This document shows positions 18,749 through 31,200 of a DNA stretch of 64,000 nucleotides, in pieces. The number at the start of each line of letters is the position of its first letter. Position 1 is the first letter of the stretch. Source of the DNA: Polychytrium aggregatum. Its lineage: Eukaryota; Chytridiomycota; Chytridiomycetes; Polychytriales. The position numbers and the translations under genes are program-made. The stretch covers positions 1 through 64,000 of the forward strand of contig NW_026516204.1 in assembly GCF_025602895.1 (NCBI RefSeq), given 5' to 3'. The notes beneath the pieces are model-generated. The model made no database searches. It was not told the DNA's origin and was given only the letters and a program-made list of their open reading frames with translations.

Positions 18749-19087
18749 CTGCCAGTCGAGCGTCCCCCAGCACCCCGGCCTGGCATGTGCTCTGTGGGCT
18801 GCCCTTGTCTGTGTGCGGCTTTTTTGGGGATGTGCATTACATTTCCTTCCTCGGCTGAATGCCCAGCGCAGGTTCCCAGCCGCCTCGTTGCTCGGCTGCT
18901 CTCCCGCGATCGCTCTGCACCGTGCTGCTGCCTGGCTGTGCATTCCTTCGTCTCCATCTCTCCTCCTGGTAAGCCTGCATCTGCCCAGGATTCTCGTCAC
19001 AGTCTGGGCCCCCTCGACTCGCAACTTACAACCTGCTTCATCGGATCCCAATTCATTGTCCCAGACCCGACCCGACCCGACCCGACC

Positions 19088-19729
19088 ATGTCTCCCACCA
19101 ACAGCGATCCGCAGCATCTGGGCAACGGCACCTCCCATGCTGCCGACGCCAAGCCGGCCCTTTCAGAAGCCCAGAAAATCGAAAAGCTCTCGGGCGCCGT
19201 CCGGACCATCCTCGAGTGCATCGGCGAGGATCCCTCCCGCGAGGGTCTGCTCAAAACCCCCGAGCGCTACGCCAAGGCCCTGCTCTTCCTGACCAAGGGC
19301 TACCAAGAGTCGGTCGAGACGGTCCTGAACGAGGCTGTCTTTGACGAGAACCACGACGAGATGGTCATTGTCCGGGACATTCCCTTCTTCTCGCAGTGCG
19401 AGCACCATATGGTTCCCTTCCACGGCTCCGTCACCGTCGGCTACATCCCCAACGGCAAGGTTGTCGGCCTCAGCAAGATTGCCCGCATCGCCGAGATCTT
19501 TGCCCGCCGGCTGCAGGTCCAGGAGCGCCTGACAAAGCAGATTGCCGAGGCCATCAACGCCGCTCTGGAGCCCCAGGGCGTCGCTGTCGTCATCCGGGCC
19601 GAGCATATGTGCATGACCATGCGCGGTGTCCAGAAGCCTGGTGCCTCGACCGTCACTTCGTGCATGCTCGGCGAGTTCCGCGCAAATCCTAAAACCAGGG
19701 CCGAGTTCCTGGAGCTGATCAAGCAATGA
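19088..19729 (+). CDS. folE: GTP cyclohydrolase I
   Basis: Intronless, 213 residues from ATG 19088. It converts GTP to dihydroneopterin triphosphate, the first step of folate and tetrahydrobiopterin synthesis, as a homodecamer in the cytosol. After a variable N-terminus of about 30 residues the catalytic domain is complete: [37 protein letters not shown] with the zinc ligands Cys104 and His107, [20 protein letters not shown], and [15 protein letters not shown] with the third zinc ligand Cys175. The length is normal for the eukaryotic enzyme. ACCCG repeats abut the start codon. AATAAA at about 19985 lies beyond the stop, close to the convergent neighbour. The symbol is the bacterial name; the yeast counterpart is FOL2. 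Confidence 0.97.
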   Translation: MSPTNSDPQHLGNGTSHAADAKPALSEAQKIEKLSGAVRTILECIGEDPSREGLLKTPERYAKALLFLTKGYQESVETVLNEAVFDENHDEMVIVRDIPFFSQCEHHMVPFHGSVTVGYIPNGKVVGLSKIARIAEIFARRLQVQERLTKQIAEAINAALEPQGVAVVIRAEHMCMTMRGVQKPGASTVTSCMLGEFRANPKTRAEFLELIKQ

Positions 19730-20014
19730 AGCCCCCGTCGTCGAGCGACGAATCCTGGAGCATTGGCCCCATGTGCTCTGTGGTCTGCAAGTGGGCTGTG
19801 AATGAGATGCCCTTTTTCCATGTTTCCGCTCCGATGAAAGTGGGACTGGTCGATGAGGCTCGGCTGGAATATCACGCCAACGAGGTTCGGCTGGAACTTC
19901 ATGCCGAGATCTGTTATCCCTCTCGATAGCCATACGACCCAAACATGTATTACACCGAGATGCGATGCTGCCAGGAACACAGACAATAAAATACACCCGC
20001 GAAACAGAGGCTCC

Positions 20015-20926
20015 TCAGTCGCTCTTCATGTATGCCTCGGCATCGATGTAGGATGCCAGCCCGCCAATGTCAAGACGTCCCTCGATCTCCGAGGCATAGA
20101 CGTCGACCTGGTGGATGAGCCAGGCCAACAGCCGACCGGTGGCATCGATCTCTTCGAGCCACGGAACCGCTGCCGCCGCATCCGAGCCGTGCTCCTGGTC
20201 TCCGCCATGAAGCTGCTTCTTGTGCTCCAGGAAGAGATCCAGCTGTCGAAGGGCTGCAGGTGCCAGAAAGTAAAAGCACGGGCACGCCAGGCGGGAGGTC
20301 GTCTCGGTAGGCTCTGGCTTCTCGACAAAGCCCACGACCCGGCGATCGCCATCGATCTCGAGAATGCCGGTCTTGCGGGTATCTTCGGAGCCAATGTCGT
20401 AGCAGGTCACCAAACTGGCCTCGGAGTCTGGCCTCGTCAGGGCCGCTGTCAGGAAGGCCTCGAGCGAAAACGACTTGAGAAAGAGGGTGTCTCCGGCGAC
20501 GACCAGCACGGGGCGCTCGTGCAGGCCAAAGGTCGAGATGGCCAGGGCCAGGTCGCGGATGGCTCCAAGCCGGGTCTCGTTCGAGGTCGAGCCGTCGTTG
20601 AGGATCTGGCCGGGAGGGAAACCCACTCCAGGCCGTTGTGCCCATGCCTGGAACTGCCCGTGGAAAAAGTCGTTGCAGATGATGAAGCAGTCGCGGGTAG
20701 CATCAAACTCGAGCGTTGCGCCGTTCGATGCCGTGATCGCCGTGGGCAGGGCCCGGAAGAGCTCGAGCCAGTGCTCGATCAGCGGCTTGCCTGCAAGCGG
20801 CAAAAGCGCCTTGGGGATGCCCAGCAGATGAGCGTATTGCTGCGAAGCGTCGGCTCGGATATCTCGCTGGAGGCGCGAGCCATATCCAGCGGCAAGAAAC
20901 AAGACGGCGAGGCGGGAGGAGGACAT
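20015..20926 (-). CDS. Nucleotidyltransferase of the NTP-transferase (sugar-1-phosphate) family
   Basis: Intronless, 303 residues from ATG 20926-20924. The N-terminal signature AVLFLAAGYGSRL at residues 7-19 is the Gly-rich nucleotide-binding loop of the NTP-transferase fold; KALLPLAGKPLIEHWLELF, VLVVAGDTLF (metal-binding Asp) and GFVEKPEPTE follow as in glucose-1-phosphate nucleotidylyltransferases. It probably attaches a nucleotide to a sugar phosphate or similar substrate, but nothing visible fixes the substrate. No C-terminal left-handed beta-helix is seen, so it is not a GlmU or GDP-mannose pyrophosphorylase type. It is cytosolic by absence of targeting signals. It converges on GTP cyclohydrolase I with 285 bases between stops. 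Confidence 0.8.
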   Translation of the reverse strand: MSSSRLAVLFLAAGYGSRLQRDIRADASQQYAHLLGIPKALLPLAGKPLIEHWLELFRALPTAITASNGATLEFDATRDCFIICNDFFHGQFQAWAQRPGVGFPPGQILNDGSTSNETRLGAIRDLALAISTFGLHERPVLVVAGDTLFLKSFSLEAFLTAALTRPDSEASLVTCYDIGSEDTRKTGILEIDGDRRVVGFVEKPEPTETTSRLACPCFYFLAPAALRQLDLFLEHKKQLHGGDQEHGSDAAAAVPWLEEIDATGRLLAWLIHQVDVYASEIEGRLDIGGLASYIDAEAYMKSD

Positions 20927-21913
20927 GGGTTGGGAGGAGAAACCTGCGGCGGAGGCGGGCAAGGCAAGCTGGATGAATGTGCCGATTTGGATGGCGGGTC
21001 TTCTCGAGAGCGGGGAGGTCGTATCGAGATGTGGGCAAACATCTGGTTGTGACTCGAGCCACAGGCCACAGGCCACAGCAAGCCAGCAATCCCGGAGCAA
21101 GCCACATCGCTATCCACAGACCCCTTGGTGATTCCCGACTGCAAGCCTCGTCTGCGGCATGCATCTCTGGGTCAGATCTCTTTGGGAGAGGGGATAGTGG
21201 GCGATTCTTACTCAACAGATTGTGGCCAAAGCCACACGATAGCCGCCATGTGTTGGCTGCTTCGCGACTGCTCTAAACCAAAACATAGTACTCATCGATT
21301 GCGGGTGGGGGAAGGGGAGGGGGAGGAGAGAACGCAAGGGGATGTGGAGGAGAGTGATGAAAGTTGGGAAAGGGGGGAAGCGAGAAACATGGGGCGATGA
21401 TGGCTGTTCATTCTTTGATACGCAAGGAACACAGAACGGATCCAAACAAGCAGAGATATAGGAAAGGCAAGGGGTAGGAAACGCAGAGCATCAAATTGCA
21501 AGGGTGAGAGGGGGAGATGGTGGCGCACATGTGAGAGCCGCGATGGGCTTGAGAGGTGGAATGGGAAAGTGCTGTCGGCAGTTGCGGGTTGCAGCGGCGA
21601 TATCCTCTGGCTGCTGGATCGGACTCGGGGATAGAGGAGGCCCGGCGACTGCAAATGCAAATAAAGTCGTGACCGCCAGCGAGGCTGCCAGATAGAAGGG
21701 TTTCGGCAACAGCCACAGAGACAGTAGAGCGGGGTCTGCCCAGCCCGCCACGCCTCGGATGTAGTGTGAGGCTGTGTTGCTTCGAGGGTCTTGAGGATCG
21801 AGGCTATCGACACAACTGAAATGATTGCATGGCGAAGATATGGTCGACCACGGACAAGGGACGAAGCCATTCTTCAGACCACGCCGATTGATAGTTGACA
21901 ATGCAGGGCTTGT
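20927..21913. other. Intergenic between nucleotidyltransferase and SLBP
   Basis: Just under 1 kb. It contains the upstream region of the nucleotidyltransferase and the 3' untranslated region of the minus-strand SLBP gene. Open frames of up to about 190 codons on the minus strand are Ser/Pro-rich, lack similarity and overlap one another. A G/A-rich tract lies at about 21300-21400. Nothing else is supported. Confidence 0.55.
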
Positions 21914-24878
21914 CTATCGCCAGAAAACATCAACGCCTTCGACAGCCTCGTCGCTAGCGCTGTGATCCACAGTCAACGACCTTGCTTCGCGCACAGCGGT
22001 CTTCTGCGATTTGAAGTATGCCGACGAGGCCACGGTCGCCGAGGGAGAGACATCGTCCGGCAAGGGCATGCTGTTGTGCCGCGTGTAGCCCGGCGCCGTT
22101 GTCGAGAACGAATGTAAGCTTGGGCCGGTCGAAGATGGGCCGGCCACCACTTTGCAGGTATCGGAGGTGGCGACGGTGGCAGAGGTGTGGGACTTGGGCG
22201 ATGGTCCTTGACGACCGTCCCGGATATAGTCGCTGGCTGAGTCATCGGCATCACGGACAAACTGCTGGACGACCGAGTCAAAGGACTCGAGGTCCTGCAC
22301 AATGCCGTTGGTCAGGAACACGTTCCTGTTGATCAGACACTGGTGAGTATACAAGCTAAGGGACATGAACTCCTGGGCAATCATAGATGTCGCGTCACTA
22401 TAGACTCATCGGCAGCCCCCAGCATCCAGCCATGCAGAACTGCGCCATTTGCTCAAATCATTGTGGCGGAAGGTCGCTCCTTACCTCGTTCGATCGACTA
22501 GCTCGTTGGGAATCTCACTTGCGTCGTGAGCACGGGTTTCCGACGGTGGCTCGGGCAGTGATGCGCGAGGACTCTGGGCCATCTCGGGCCCATCCTCGAT
22601 ATCCATAGAAGACGAACGTTTTTTCAAGAGCTTGGAGGGCGAGAAGGATTGCACGTACTGGTCCACGTACGAACGAAAATCGACAGCGTCACCCGAGGCG
22701 TCGGCGGCATCGGCACTGGCGGCGAGATGTAAAGTCTCCGCATGGGCGAGAGCGATGGTGTCGGCGTCGTTGTCGGCACGCGTCATAAACGTAGCTGATG
22801 GACTGGCCCGATGGGAATCGGGCGAGGGAAGGGCAAGGGGCGGACACGAAGCAAGATCCGACCCCATGAAGGGAGAGCGACAGCGCGCGGCGTTGACGGG
22901 GGTGGGTCGAGGTGTTGGGGAGAGGTCGCCCGATGGATGATCGGCACAGCAACAGTGACCGCGGGGCTTGGGGGTTGGCGAGGGAGGGAGCCACAGGTCC
23001 GAGTCGTTGCAGAGCTCCTCGAGGTTCAGGGCAGCAACGCCGGCGAGCGAATCGTCAGCCAGTTGCGAGGATCGAAGATGCATCTCGTCGCTCCGCGATC
23101 GCGGTCTGGTCTTTCGTATGGCCCTTGGAGAGTAGTCACAGCTACTGCCGTCGAGGACGCTTTTGACCGAGTTTGGCGTCTGGGTCTTGGAGTCAGGAGA
23201 ACAGTCGGCGTCGCCCAAGCCACTAGAGACGAGCAGAGGACCGACGCCGTCGCTGGCAGGTGAGGCGATTGAGCAGGAGACATCGGCGAGGTCGCTGGGC
23301 TCGCCGGGCGAGGCATGGGACGGCGGATCGTACTCGTGCAGCTTCCGCCTCCACGAGCGGATCATGCCGTCCCAGCATCGCTTGCTGCAGTTCATGTGCT
23401 TATCGGGAGTCTGGGGCTCGCCCCGCTTGCGCTTTTCCCTGCGAGACCGGTCATGGGACGAGTGTCAAATGCATGGATGCGATTGCGGCGACCAAACCAC
23501 CGACGGCGGTCAAGCGAGCGGTAATCCAAAGGCCCAGAGATCTTTTGGGCAGATATGAATCCGATTGGTGGCAGCAGCGAGGTCGGATGCACTTACTTTG
23601 GCACCTGGTCAAGGTAGCGCTTGTATCCGATCGTATTCTGCACAGGAACGGAGCGAGTGGCATGATGAGTTGCCATCGCCGAGCGTCTACGTGGATCAGC
23701 CTGCAACAAATGCTGTGCACGTCAGCGCCGGCTGCAGTACCTTGCCAAAGTCAATCTGCTTCTGGCGCTGCTCGAGGCGCCGGGCCAGATTGGACGGTTC
23801 GCTCGCGGCTGCAGACGAGTACGACGACTGGGTACGCAGACAGTCAAAGAGCGAGTTGGTGGTTGCGACCGAGCGGTCGGTGTGGGTGGTGGCGGTCTCG
23901 GCCAGCGATCCGGTCATCGAGAGAGTCTCCTCGATGATGTCGCTGTCGGTGTCGCCAATCAGGGAGGGGTTGGAGAGCGTTTCACGGCTTGAGACTGATG
24001 CTGCCACTGCAAAGAGCAAACGAGCAGATACAAGGTCAGGCGGCCGAGGTCATCCATTATCAAGGAATACGATGCATCAGGCAGATCAGAGAAAGGAACG
24101 GGTATCATGGGCAGGGCATCGTGGCGAAGGACATCCTCATGAGGAGAGCAGGGGTCTCGAAACGAATCAAGCAGCGGCTCCTCGTTGAATGGGCTGCCCC
24201 ATCCACCATGCGACGCATCGACAGAGCATATCCGCGTGCCACCGCAATACCGATGGCGGACCCTCACAGTCAACGACAGCCAGGCCGGGCCAGACACCAC
24301 GGGCGCACAGAGAGGGGGGACCAACCTTCGTTCTGGAGATGGCTGCTGTTGGAGGACGCCATACTTTCTTCTGAATTGGAGAGAAAGGCGTTCTTGGGAT
24401 GAGGATGTTGTCGTCTCGGGTGGTGCTGCGGATTGCGGTTTCCAAAGTGTGAGGACTTTGTGGAGGCAACCCCACCGCCCCTCACTCGGAAGCCTTGCTT
24501 GGAACTACTGTGAAAGCCGTCTCGGTCGGAATGGAATGCGGCGCGGACAGGACCGGGGTGGCGATGGACAACGGACTGGATGGGTGGATAGGGATAGGGA
24601 TTGCCGACGGGGAAGTGGATGCGCTGCATGGGCGGGCCATGGTGCAGGGCGCCGATGGGGTAAGGCTGGGGTGGGAAGACGGGATAGGGACTGGCCTGGG
24701 GAGGAAAGCAGGCCGGGTTGAGAGGAGGGGTATTGATGCCGTACAGCAGGCCGTCGGGGCTGATGGCAGGAGCCAGAGGGGGATAGGGCATAGGGGGGGC
24801 TGGCACAACTAGGACGTTGGGAGCGAGAGGGGGCGGCGCACGACGATGCTCATTAGGGTATGGATAGTAAGGATTCAT
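21914..24878 (-). CDS. SLBP: Histone mRNA stem-loop binding protein (SLBP)
   Basis: Five exons that close in phase: 24878-24326, 24006-23741, 23637-23597, 23438-22485 and 22355-21914, giving 751 residues. The RNA-binding domain is rebuilt across exons 2-4: RQKQIDFGK, then NTIGYKRYLDQVPK, then RGEPQTPDKHMN and CWDGMIRSWRRKLHEYDPP. This follows the SLBP order (RQKQI.YGKNT..Y..Y...VP, TPNK, SWD....W...LH..DPP). The TPNK motif whose Thr is phosphorylated in animals is TPDK here, and the usual HFWDPP is HEYDPP. SLBP binds the 3' stem-loop of replication-dependent histone mRNAs and directs their processing and translation. The N-terminal 180 residues are Pro/Tyr-rich and the C-terminal 370 Ser-rich, so the protein is far longer than the animal protein (about 270). 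Domain order and phase make the call firm; outer low-complexity exons are less certain. Confidence 0.88.
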
Positions 24879-27800
24879 CGAGAACCGAGCGATGAGGAAG
24901 GGAGGGGGTGGATGATCAGAAACCAAGGGCTGTGTCTTTGGCGGTTTCGAACATAAATTGGCGAGAGTGGAAGGCTGGCTTCACGACGAAGGGATGGGAT
25001 GGGATGGGATGGAGGGGGTGATATTCTTGGGTGGACAGGAGATGGGATGGAGAGACGGCCAGAACCCGAAGAGATCAAGCCAACAGGGGACGGGAGGGGA
25101 GAAGAAGGAGTGAGGGAAGAGGGGGTGAGGGAGGAAAGGGGTGAAAGGGAAGAGGTGAGCAAGACTCAACCCGAGGGCAGCAGCACCTGGACAGCGCTGG
25201 GTGAAGACGAGAAAGAAGAATCGGAGGGCGGCGGGAGCAAGCGCAGAGCAAAAGCGGGTGGCGAATCGGCGAGGGCGTCCCGCGAGCAGGTCGGGGAGGG
25301 GAAGGGAATGGGCGCTCTCGGCGATGCACAATAACGGACGGGGATCGATCGCACTTGGAAGGTGTTGTGCCGACAAAAGGAATCGAAAGCACCGATGGAT
25401 CTCGAGCAGGACGCGGACGGATCGAAGGGAGGAGGGAGGCAGCGGTCAGAGACGAACGAACAGATCGGCAAACGATCGATGCAGATGATCTCTGGAGACG
25501 ATGGCAGAGCCCAGGCCCGAGAACGAAGGCGACAGAGTTGCGGGACTGGCTCGGTGGACTCTGCTTGGGGAGGGAGTGGCTCTCGCAGCGACAGAGGCGG
25601 TAACAGCGATGATAATAGCAGCAGAGATGTAACAACAGCAGAGGTGTAACAACAGAGATGCAGATGCAATAGGCCAGTGGAGGTGGGCGATGGGTCTTGG
25701 ACCAACCAGCCGGGCAAGCGAGAGAGAGGGAAAAAGGGAAGCGATGGCGGTTTTTGTTGGCGATGCGAAGCACTCGAGAGCGCCGAAAGTGGACCGCCGA
25801 CGAGGCCAAAGGCGAGACGAGAAGCAGTAGGGTTGTGGGTGGAATCCAGAGCAGGCAGCGCAGCAGGCATGCAGGGCACCAAAGGCATGCAAGGCGGGAG
25901 TGTCTGCGAGCGCCGTCTCTGCCAGGGAGAAGAAGCGCAGGTCGGCAATCTGCGTCTGCTCGCCGGTCGATGCAACTGTAGACAGGGGGTTTGCAGTGGT
26001 CAATGGCGAATTGGCACCGGGATGCACCGCAATTCGGTTTTTGCTCTTGCCCGAGATGAACGAGAGCGGCCAAGTGCAGGGACGGGCGGGCTGACAGGGT
26101 TAGGGCACTCTGCGATCCCCCCCCCTCGCTCCTCATGCCGTTCCCACGCACATCCACCGGCCTGTGGCATTCAGTCGTGCTGGTGCCGATGTCGCCTCAG
26201 CGGCGGCAACTTGCTTCTCCAGGATCAATGTCCATCGCTGCCCACGCGATGCTGGAAAGTACCCACAACAACACCCACCGCACTGCTGATATGGACGCAA
26301 GTATCCTGGCCAGCCACGCACCCACTCGACAATACACGTCCGCGGATGCTCGCAGCCGCATGCCATCGTGGGACACCAGGATCTGCGTCTAAACGACGTA
26401 ACTCGTGGTCAGGCTGGGATGTGTCCACCGGAGCAGCCCATCGTCTCCGGCGTCAGGTTGGATGGCAGCCCCACTGCAGAGCACGGAACTGGATCGGCAC
26501 TGCTCAGACAGGACATCTCCCCAATGAAATAGCATCATCGAGGGGCATCCATGGGGCCGCGCCCTCTGCTCCAAACACCTTGGATGCTTCCGGGAGGAAA
26601 GGCAGCCAGCAGCGACGACCATGTTCCCACTGTGCCACGCCAAGACTGCAAGGCAGATCGACACAATCGACGGGCCTGTGTTGGCGGCATCGCTCTTGAC
26701 AAGCGCGCAAGCTGCTGCAACACATGGTCGCTTCATCGGCGTCTGTGAATATCCGTCATGGCCGAGACCAAAACACCGACTTGCCATGGATTGCCGGCGG
26801 TGGGAACTGGGTCGATCGCCGTGTGTGTGTGTGTGCTCGCTGTGGCACGGTGCCATGGACTGCCGTTGTTTGTGTGCGGCAGAGGAGCGGCACAGGCAGC
26901 TGTCTGGACACAGTCTGTGTGTGCGGCAGATTTGTCCAGGGGCCGGGGACCGGCGCGCTCCCACAAGCCGCGCGGCGCTGTCTGTGTGCCCGACTTCGCA
27001 CGACACTGTCGCACAAGATCATATGCGCAGCACATTCAAACTCCGACATGCGCGTCGCGCGTCGCGCGTTGGCCGTTCTCGCTCGGGCGAGACGAATTTC
27101 GAGAACGCAGCGAGAGGGCCGCGCGGCTGCCGCGGTGGAGAGATGTGAGCGCGAGCGGCCAGAGACAGCCAGGGTGGTGGCGAGAGGCTGTCTCAAGGCG
27201 GCCACGGGTCGATGCGGTCCTGCATGTGTCTTTTGCTACGGGTCCGGGTGCAGTTGCAAGCGTAAGCGCATCGGATACGGCTCTGGTTGCGGTTTTCTCG
27301 CTCGGGTCTGCGCGTCGGCGCTGGGTCGTGACTTGACACACTTTGCACTCGCTAGATTGTGATGGCTTGCGACCAGCAAACCATGTGCAGCGGCGACCCC
27401 CCAACAACCTCTGAATGAAGAGGGTGGGTCGCTCTCCAGTCTCCACGATCGCCTTCTGTCGGGCCGCGCATTCATTCGATGCAATATCTGCGCTATCGTC
27501 ACAACAGCATGTGTCTCAGCATGCACCATCCCTCGTCCAACTTATCCAGCACCAACAGCGATTCGAGTAGTTTCCCGGATGCCCAGATGCGCCGCTCACG
27601 CCCATCGGCGTCCTCCTGGCTTGACTCTCCTGCAAGCCGCTTCCAATCACGCACCCTCTTCGATTGTGTACTGCTGCCCCTACCATTCTTGCAAGTGAAC
27701 CAACCCCGTCTCGATAGTGCGAATGCAGCGCTGGACCGAGTGGGGTTTCAGTGTTGATCCTTCATACTCCAACAGCATGCTTCCAGCATACGCATATCGT

Positions 27801-28236
27801 CTCGGCGCATCGCCGGCCCGACAGAAGAGTGCCCAGAATGACATCACCCCGCTCGGTACAGTCTCTTCACTCGCTCCACAGAGTCCTGCTGTCCCGCTGC
27901 CTGATTGCTGCGTCGAATCAAGGAAAAATGGCCGATAGCCTCCTCCCCTTGGCCAAAGTCTGCTCATTTGCCCTTCGCCTTTGCCCTTTGGTGCAATCCC
28001 CTCCCTTCCCTTCCACCAACTCTCGCCTGCATCGTTCCGTGCTCCAGCCCCTTGACCGTCCGCTGTTCATTGTTTCCAAGGACACTTTTCGACTGCAGCC
28101 TGGCGAAAGCCCACCGCCGACTCGACTGCACTTGACTCGACCGGTCAATCCATATTCTCGTCACTCGCTACGCCGCACCGACGCTTTCCCCCTGGACCGG
28201 TGCTTGCCCGGCTTCGCATCCGACATTTCCGCCGCC
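24879..28236. other. 3.3-kb divergent region without a supported gene
   Basis: Lies between the divergent SLBP and EFHC1-like starts. Overlapping open frames on both strands (for example about 360 codons at 25075-26157 minus and 340 codons at 25677-26699 plus) are Ser/Arg/Cys/Leu-rich with no domain and look like chance frames in GC-rich DNA. The part at 24.95-25.8 kb is strongly G/A-rich on the plus strand. A GT-repeat of about 14 bases lies near 26820. An inverted repeat (GTTCTCG ... CGAGAAC) lies at about 27075-27106 in a CpG-dense patch. It may contain long 5' untranslated regions or non-coding RNA that cannot be recognised here. Confidence 0.5.
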
Positions 28237-31200
28237 ATGTCCTATCACGAAGTCATACCCTTTCTTCCGGGAAATACTTTCCGAGACGTGACGGTACGCA
28301 CCTGGCGACCGCACACTCGCTCGCATATCGCATGTTCTCCTTCCCCACCTGCTTGAGTTCATTGCGCTTCCTATGCCCACTTGGACTATTGCTGTCAACA
28401 GAGTGACACGCACTTCACCGCCCGCCACTTATCCGATGTGCATCCCGCCCGCAAATCACCGCCATACCGTATGTGCAGAAATACGATTACCGCAAGCCCC
28501 ATTCGCTCGACTATGTCAATGGATATGCAGTCCAAAGGGCTCCGCTCTTGGGCATCGGCCTGACTCCTCTGGAAGAACGGCAGCTCCCATCGCCAGAGGA
28601 GCTGATGAGCACGATGGGCACCGACCCCAAGATCACCTACGGCTCGAAGCAGTACCACACCAAGAAGCTCGAGCCCCGCTTCGTGCCCGCCCACGTTGCT
28701 TTCGACAAAGTGGTGAGTCCTTTTGTGTGCCAGCGGCCCTCTCCCGCTCCTTCCTCGATGCCAACGAGCGGTCCCTGGAGAAAGGATGGCACACACCCTT
28801 CCACCAGTCGAGATCGTCAGCATCCCTTTCAGGACGGGCACCCACTGGTCGACAGCACCTACTCAACCGCCACCCTTCCGCGACTCTGCCGCAACCATTT
28901 GCTGCCTTGATCCGCCTGCCCATACTGACCTCGCTCATCCATCGAATCGTGAACCCCGCAGGTCCTCCGTTTCGACGGATACTTCAAACAGACTGTGCAC
29001 GAGTCCGTCGAGCAGTTCCATCTCCGCAAAGTGCGCATCCACTACTTTGTCGAGGACGACTCCATCTCTGTGGTGGAGCCTCCGGTCGAGAACTCGGGCA
29101 TCCCCCAAGGCGTGCTCATCAAACGACAGCGCCTGCCCAAGAGCTCGACGGAGTACTACACCATTCGCGATTTCAATCTGGGCATCAACCTGACCTTCTA
29201 TGGCAAGACCTTTCGCATCACGAACTGCGATCAGTTCACCGAGGTGCGTGCATGTGTGCGGATGTGTGAGACGGAGTTCATGAGGCGACCGTGTAGATAC
29301 GATGATGTGGAGTACTGCGAATGAACAGATACGGAGTGTGCAGACCGTCCTATTTGGAGCGAATGGGAGAGAGGCGACCGATCAGAGCAGATGGGCGGCA
29401 ATCTGTGGCCCTCTGCTGTCGGCCCACCATCCAGGCATATTCGTGACAAGAGATCGTTAGGGAAACTAGAACCAGCTCGTGCCGTGGTCTCCACGAGTGC
29501 AACTGCAGCTGATCTACTGACACGCCCTGCATTCCCCTCCAACAGAGATACATGCGTGAGACGGAGCATATCGAGCTCAACCCACCCGACAAGATGCCCG
29601 AGGACCCGCACCAGTTCACTCGCAACCGGCCAAGGGGCATGTCCCGTCACAAGGTCGAAAAGATCGACAAGCTGCAAAGGTTCCTGGAATACGACCGCAT
29701 GGTCCTGCGGTTCTTTTGTGTCTGGGACGACCGCGAGTCCATGTTTGGCGAGCTAAGAGAGTTTGTATGTGTCCTGGATCCTCCAGTACTCCTGCATCTC
29801 TCTGCCACGGCGGCAATACCACAATCGACTTTGAGCGCCTTCCTGAGCCATCCCCACTGACTACAAGCACTGCCCACATACTCGCCATCATCGCATCGCA
29901 TCTCCATGCCCCATGAACGCAGGTGCTTCACTACTACCTTGTCGACGACTGTGTCGAAGTTCGAGAGGTCCGCAAGCCCAACAACGGCAGAGACCCCTTC
30001 CCCATCCTGCTGAGGCGTCAGCAGCTGCCCAAATCTTTCGACGAGCTATCAAGTAGGGGTCTGCTTTACGGGGCTGGTCAACCTGCGAGTGGATTGCCGT
30101 TATGATCACATGCGCTGCGCTCGCAGACATTCCGCTGCTGTTGACTGGCGACACCTACCTGATTCGCCGTCGATGGCTTGATCACATCGTCACCTCATTA
30201 TGACAGATGCAACTGACTGCGCAAAGTATACGTGGAAAGACTTTCGTATCGGCGGCACCATCAATGTTCTGGGCCGCCGATTCTTAATGTGAGTACCGAT
30301 GCTGTGCCCTGTGCCCTGTACCCTGTGGCCCGACTCCCGTACGCCGACAATCCGGGCTCTCCGTTGACAACATCCTGATGCAATCCAAACGCTCAGACGC
30401 GACTGCGACGACTACACCAAAGAGTATTATGCAAAGAACCTCGGCATCCCCATGTACGAGATGCGGGCCATTCCCTTTGACGACGGCGAGCGCAGGCCCC
30501 AGGACGGAGAGATTCCGCCTTACAACGGCTTTGGATCGGTCGAGGACTCGCTGGGCTCGTGCAAGTACCTCGTGCTGAAGCCGCCAAAGAAGGACTTTAT
30601 CAAAATGCTCGAGAACGAGCACAAGGTTCTCCGGTTCGTCGCTCGGCTGGTAAGCGGCACCGAATCGAATGATCACGTTCGAGCCGTCGATCGAGACCGC
30701 TCACGACATCATCATCATCGTCATCGCCATCATTGCAGGACACCCGGAACAAGGAGGACAAGGGCCGGCTGTTTGTCATAAGCTACCGCCTCGCCGACGA
30801 CATGATGACCATTTACGAGCCGCCTCAACGGTATGCTTTGACATGGCCGCTGCAGTTTGGTGGACGTGATCTTTTTTTCAGATCCACCTGTGCACCGGTA
30901 TTGCAGGCCGGCTGTGATCCAAGGGGCTCTATCGCTTGATCCACTTGTCCGGGTAGTTTGCTCAATGGATTCGTCTGACCCTTGTCTTTGCCACCGATTC
31001 ATTCGCACCACCAAATGCAACCAACACACTTGTGGTTGGCATCCGTCCGCTGCTGCCCTACAGAAACGCCGGAATCATTGGCGGAAAGTTCATGGAGCGC
31101 ACCAGGGTGCTCAAGCCCGGATCGTCGCTGTCGTCGCCCGAGGGGCCGAGCTACTACGAGGCATCGGATCTCTATGTCGGCGCCGCAATCGACGTCTTCC

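Larger units (their letters stand above)
17917..19087. other. Divergent intergenic region, dioxygenase to GTP cyclohydrolase
   Basis: 1.17 kb between two divergent intronless genes. It holds a TATA-like box for the minus-strand gene, CAT/CAA-rich simple sequence near 18420-18520, a seven-unit 13-bp tandem array (18658-18748), and about four copies of ACCCG directly before the GTP cyclohydrolase ATG (about 19065-19087). No supported gene is seen. Confidence 0.6.

Noticed and set aside
25075-26699. Two overlapping open frames of 340-360 codons on opposite strands
   Set aside because: Composition is Ser/Arg/Cys/Leu-rich with no domain, signal or splice-supported extension; treated as chance frames in GC-rich, skewed DNA.
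30127-30200. Extra EFHC1 exon after the CTCGCAG acceptor at 30126
   Set aside because: The frame soon reaches a stop and does not resemble DM10 sequence; skipping it keeps phase from 30052 to 30207.
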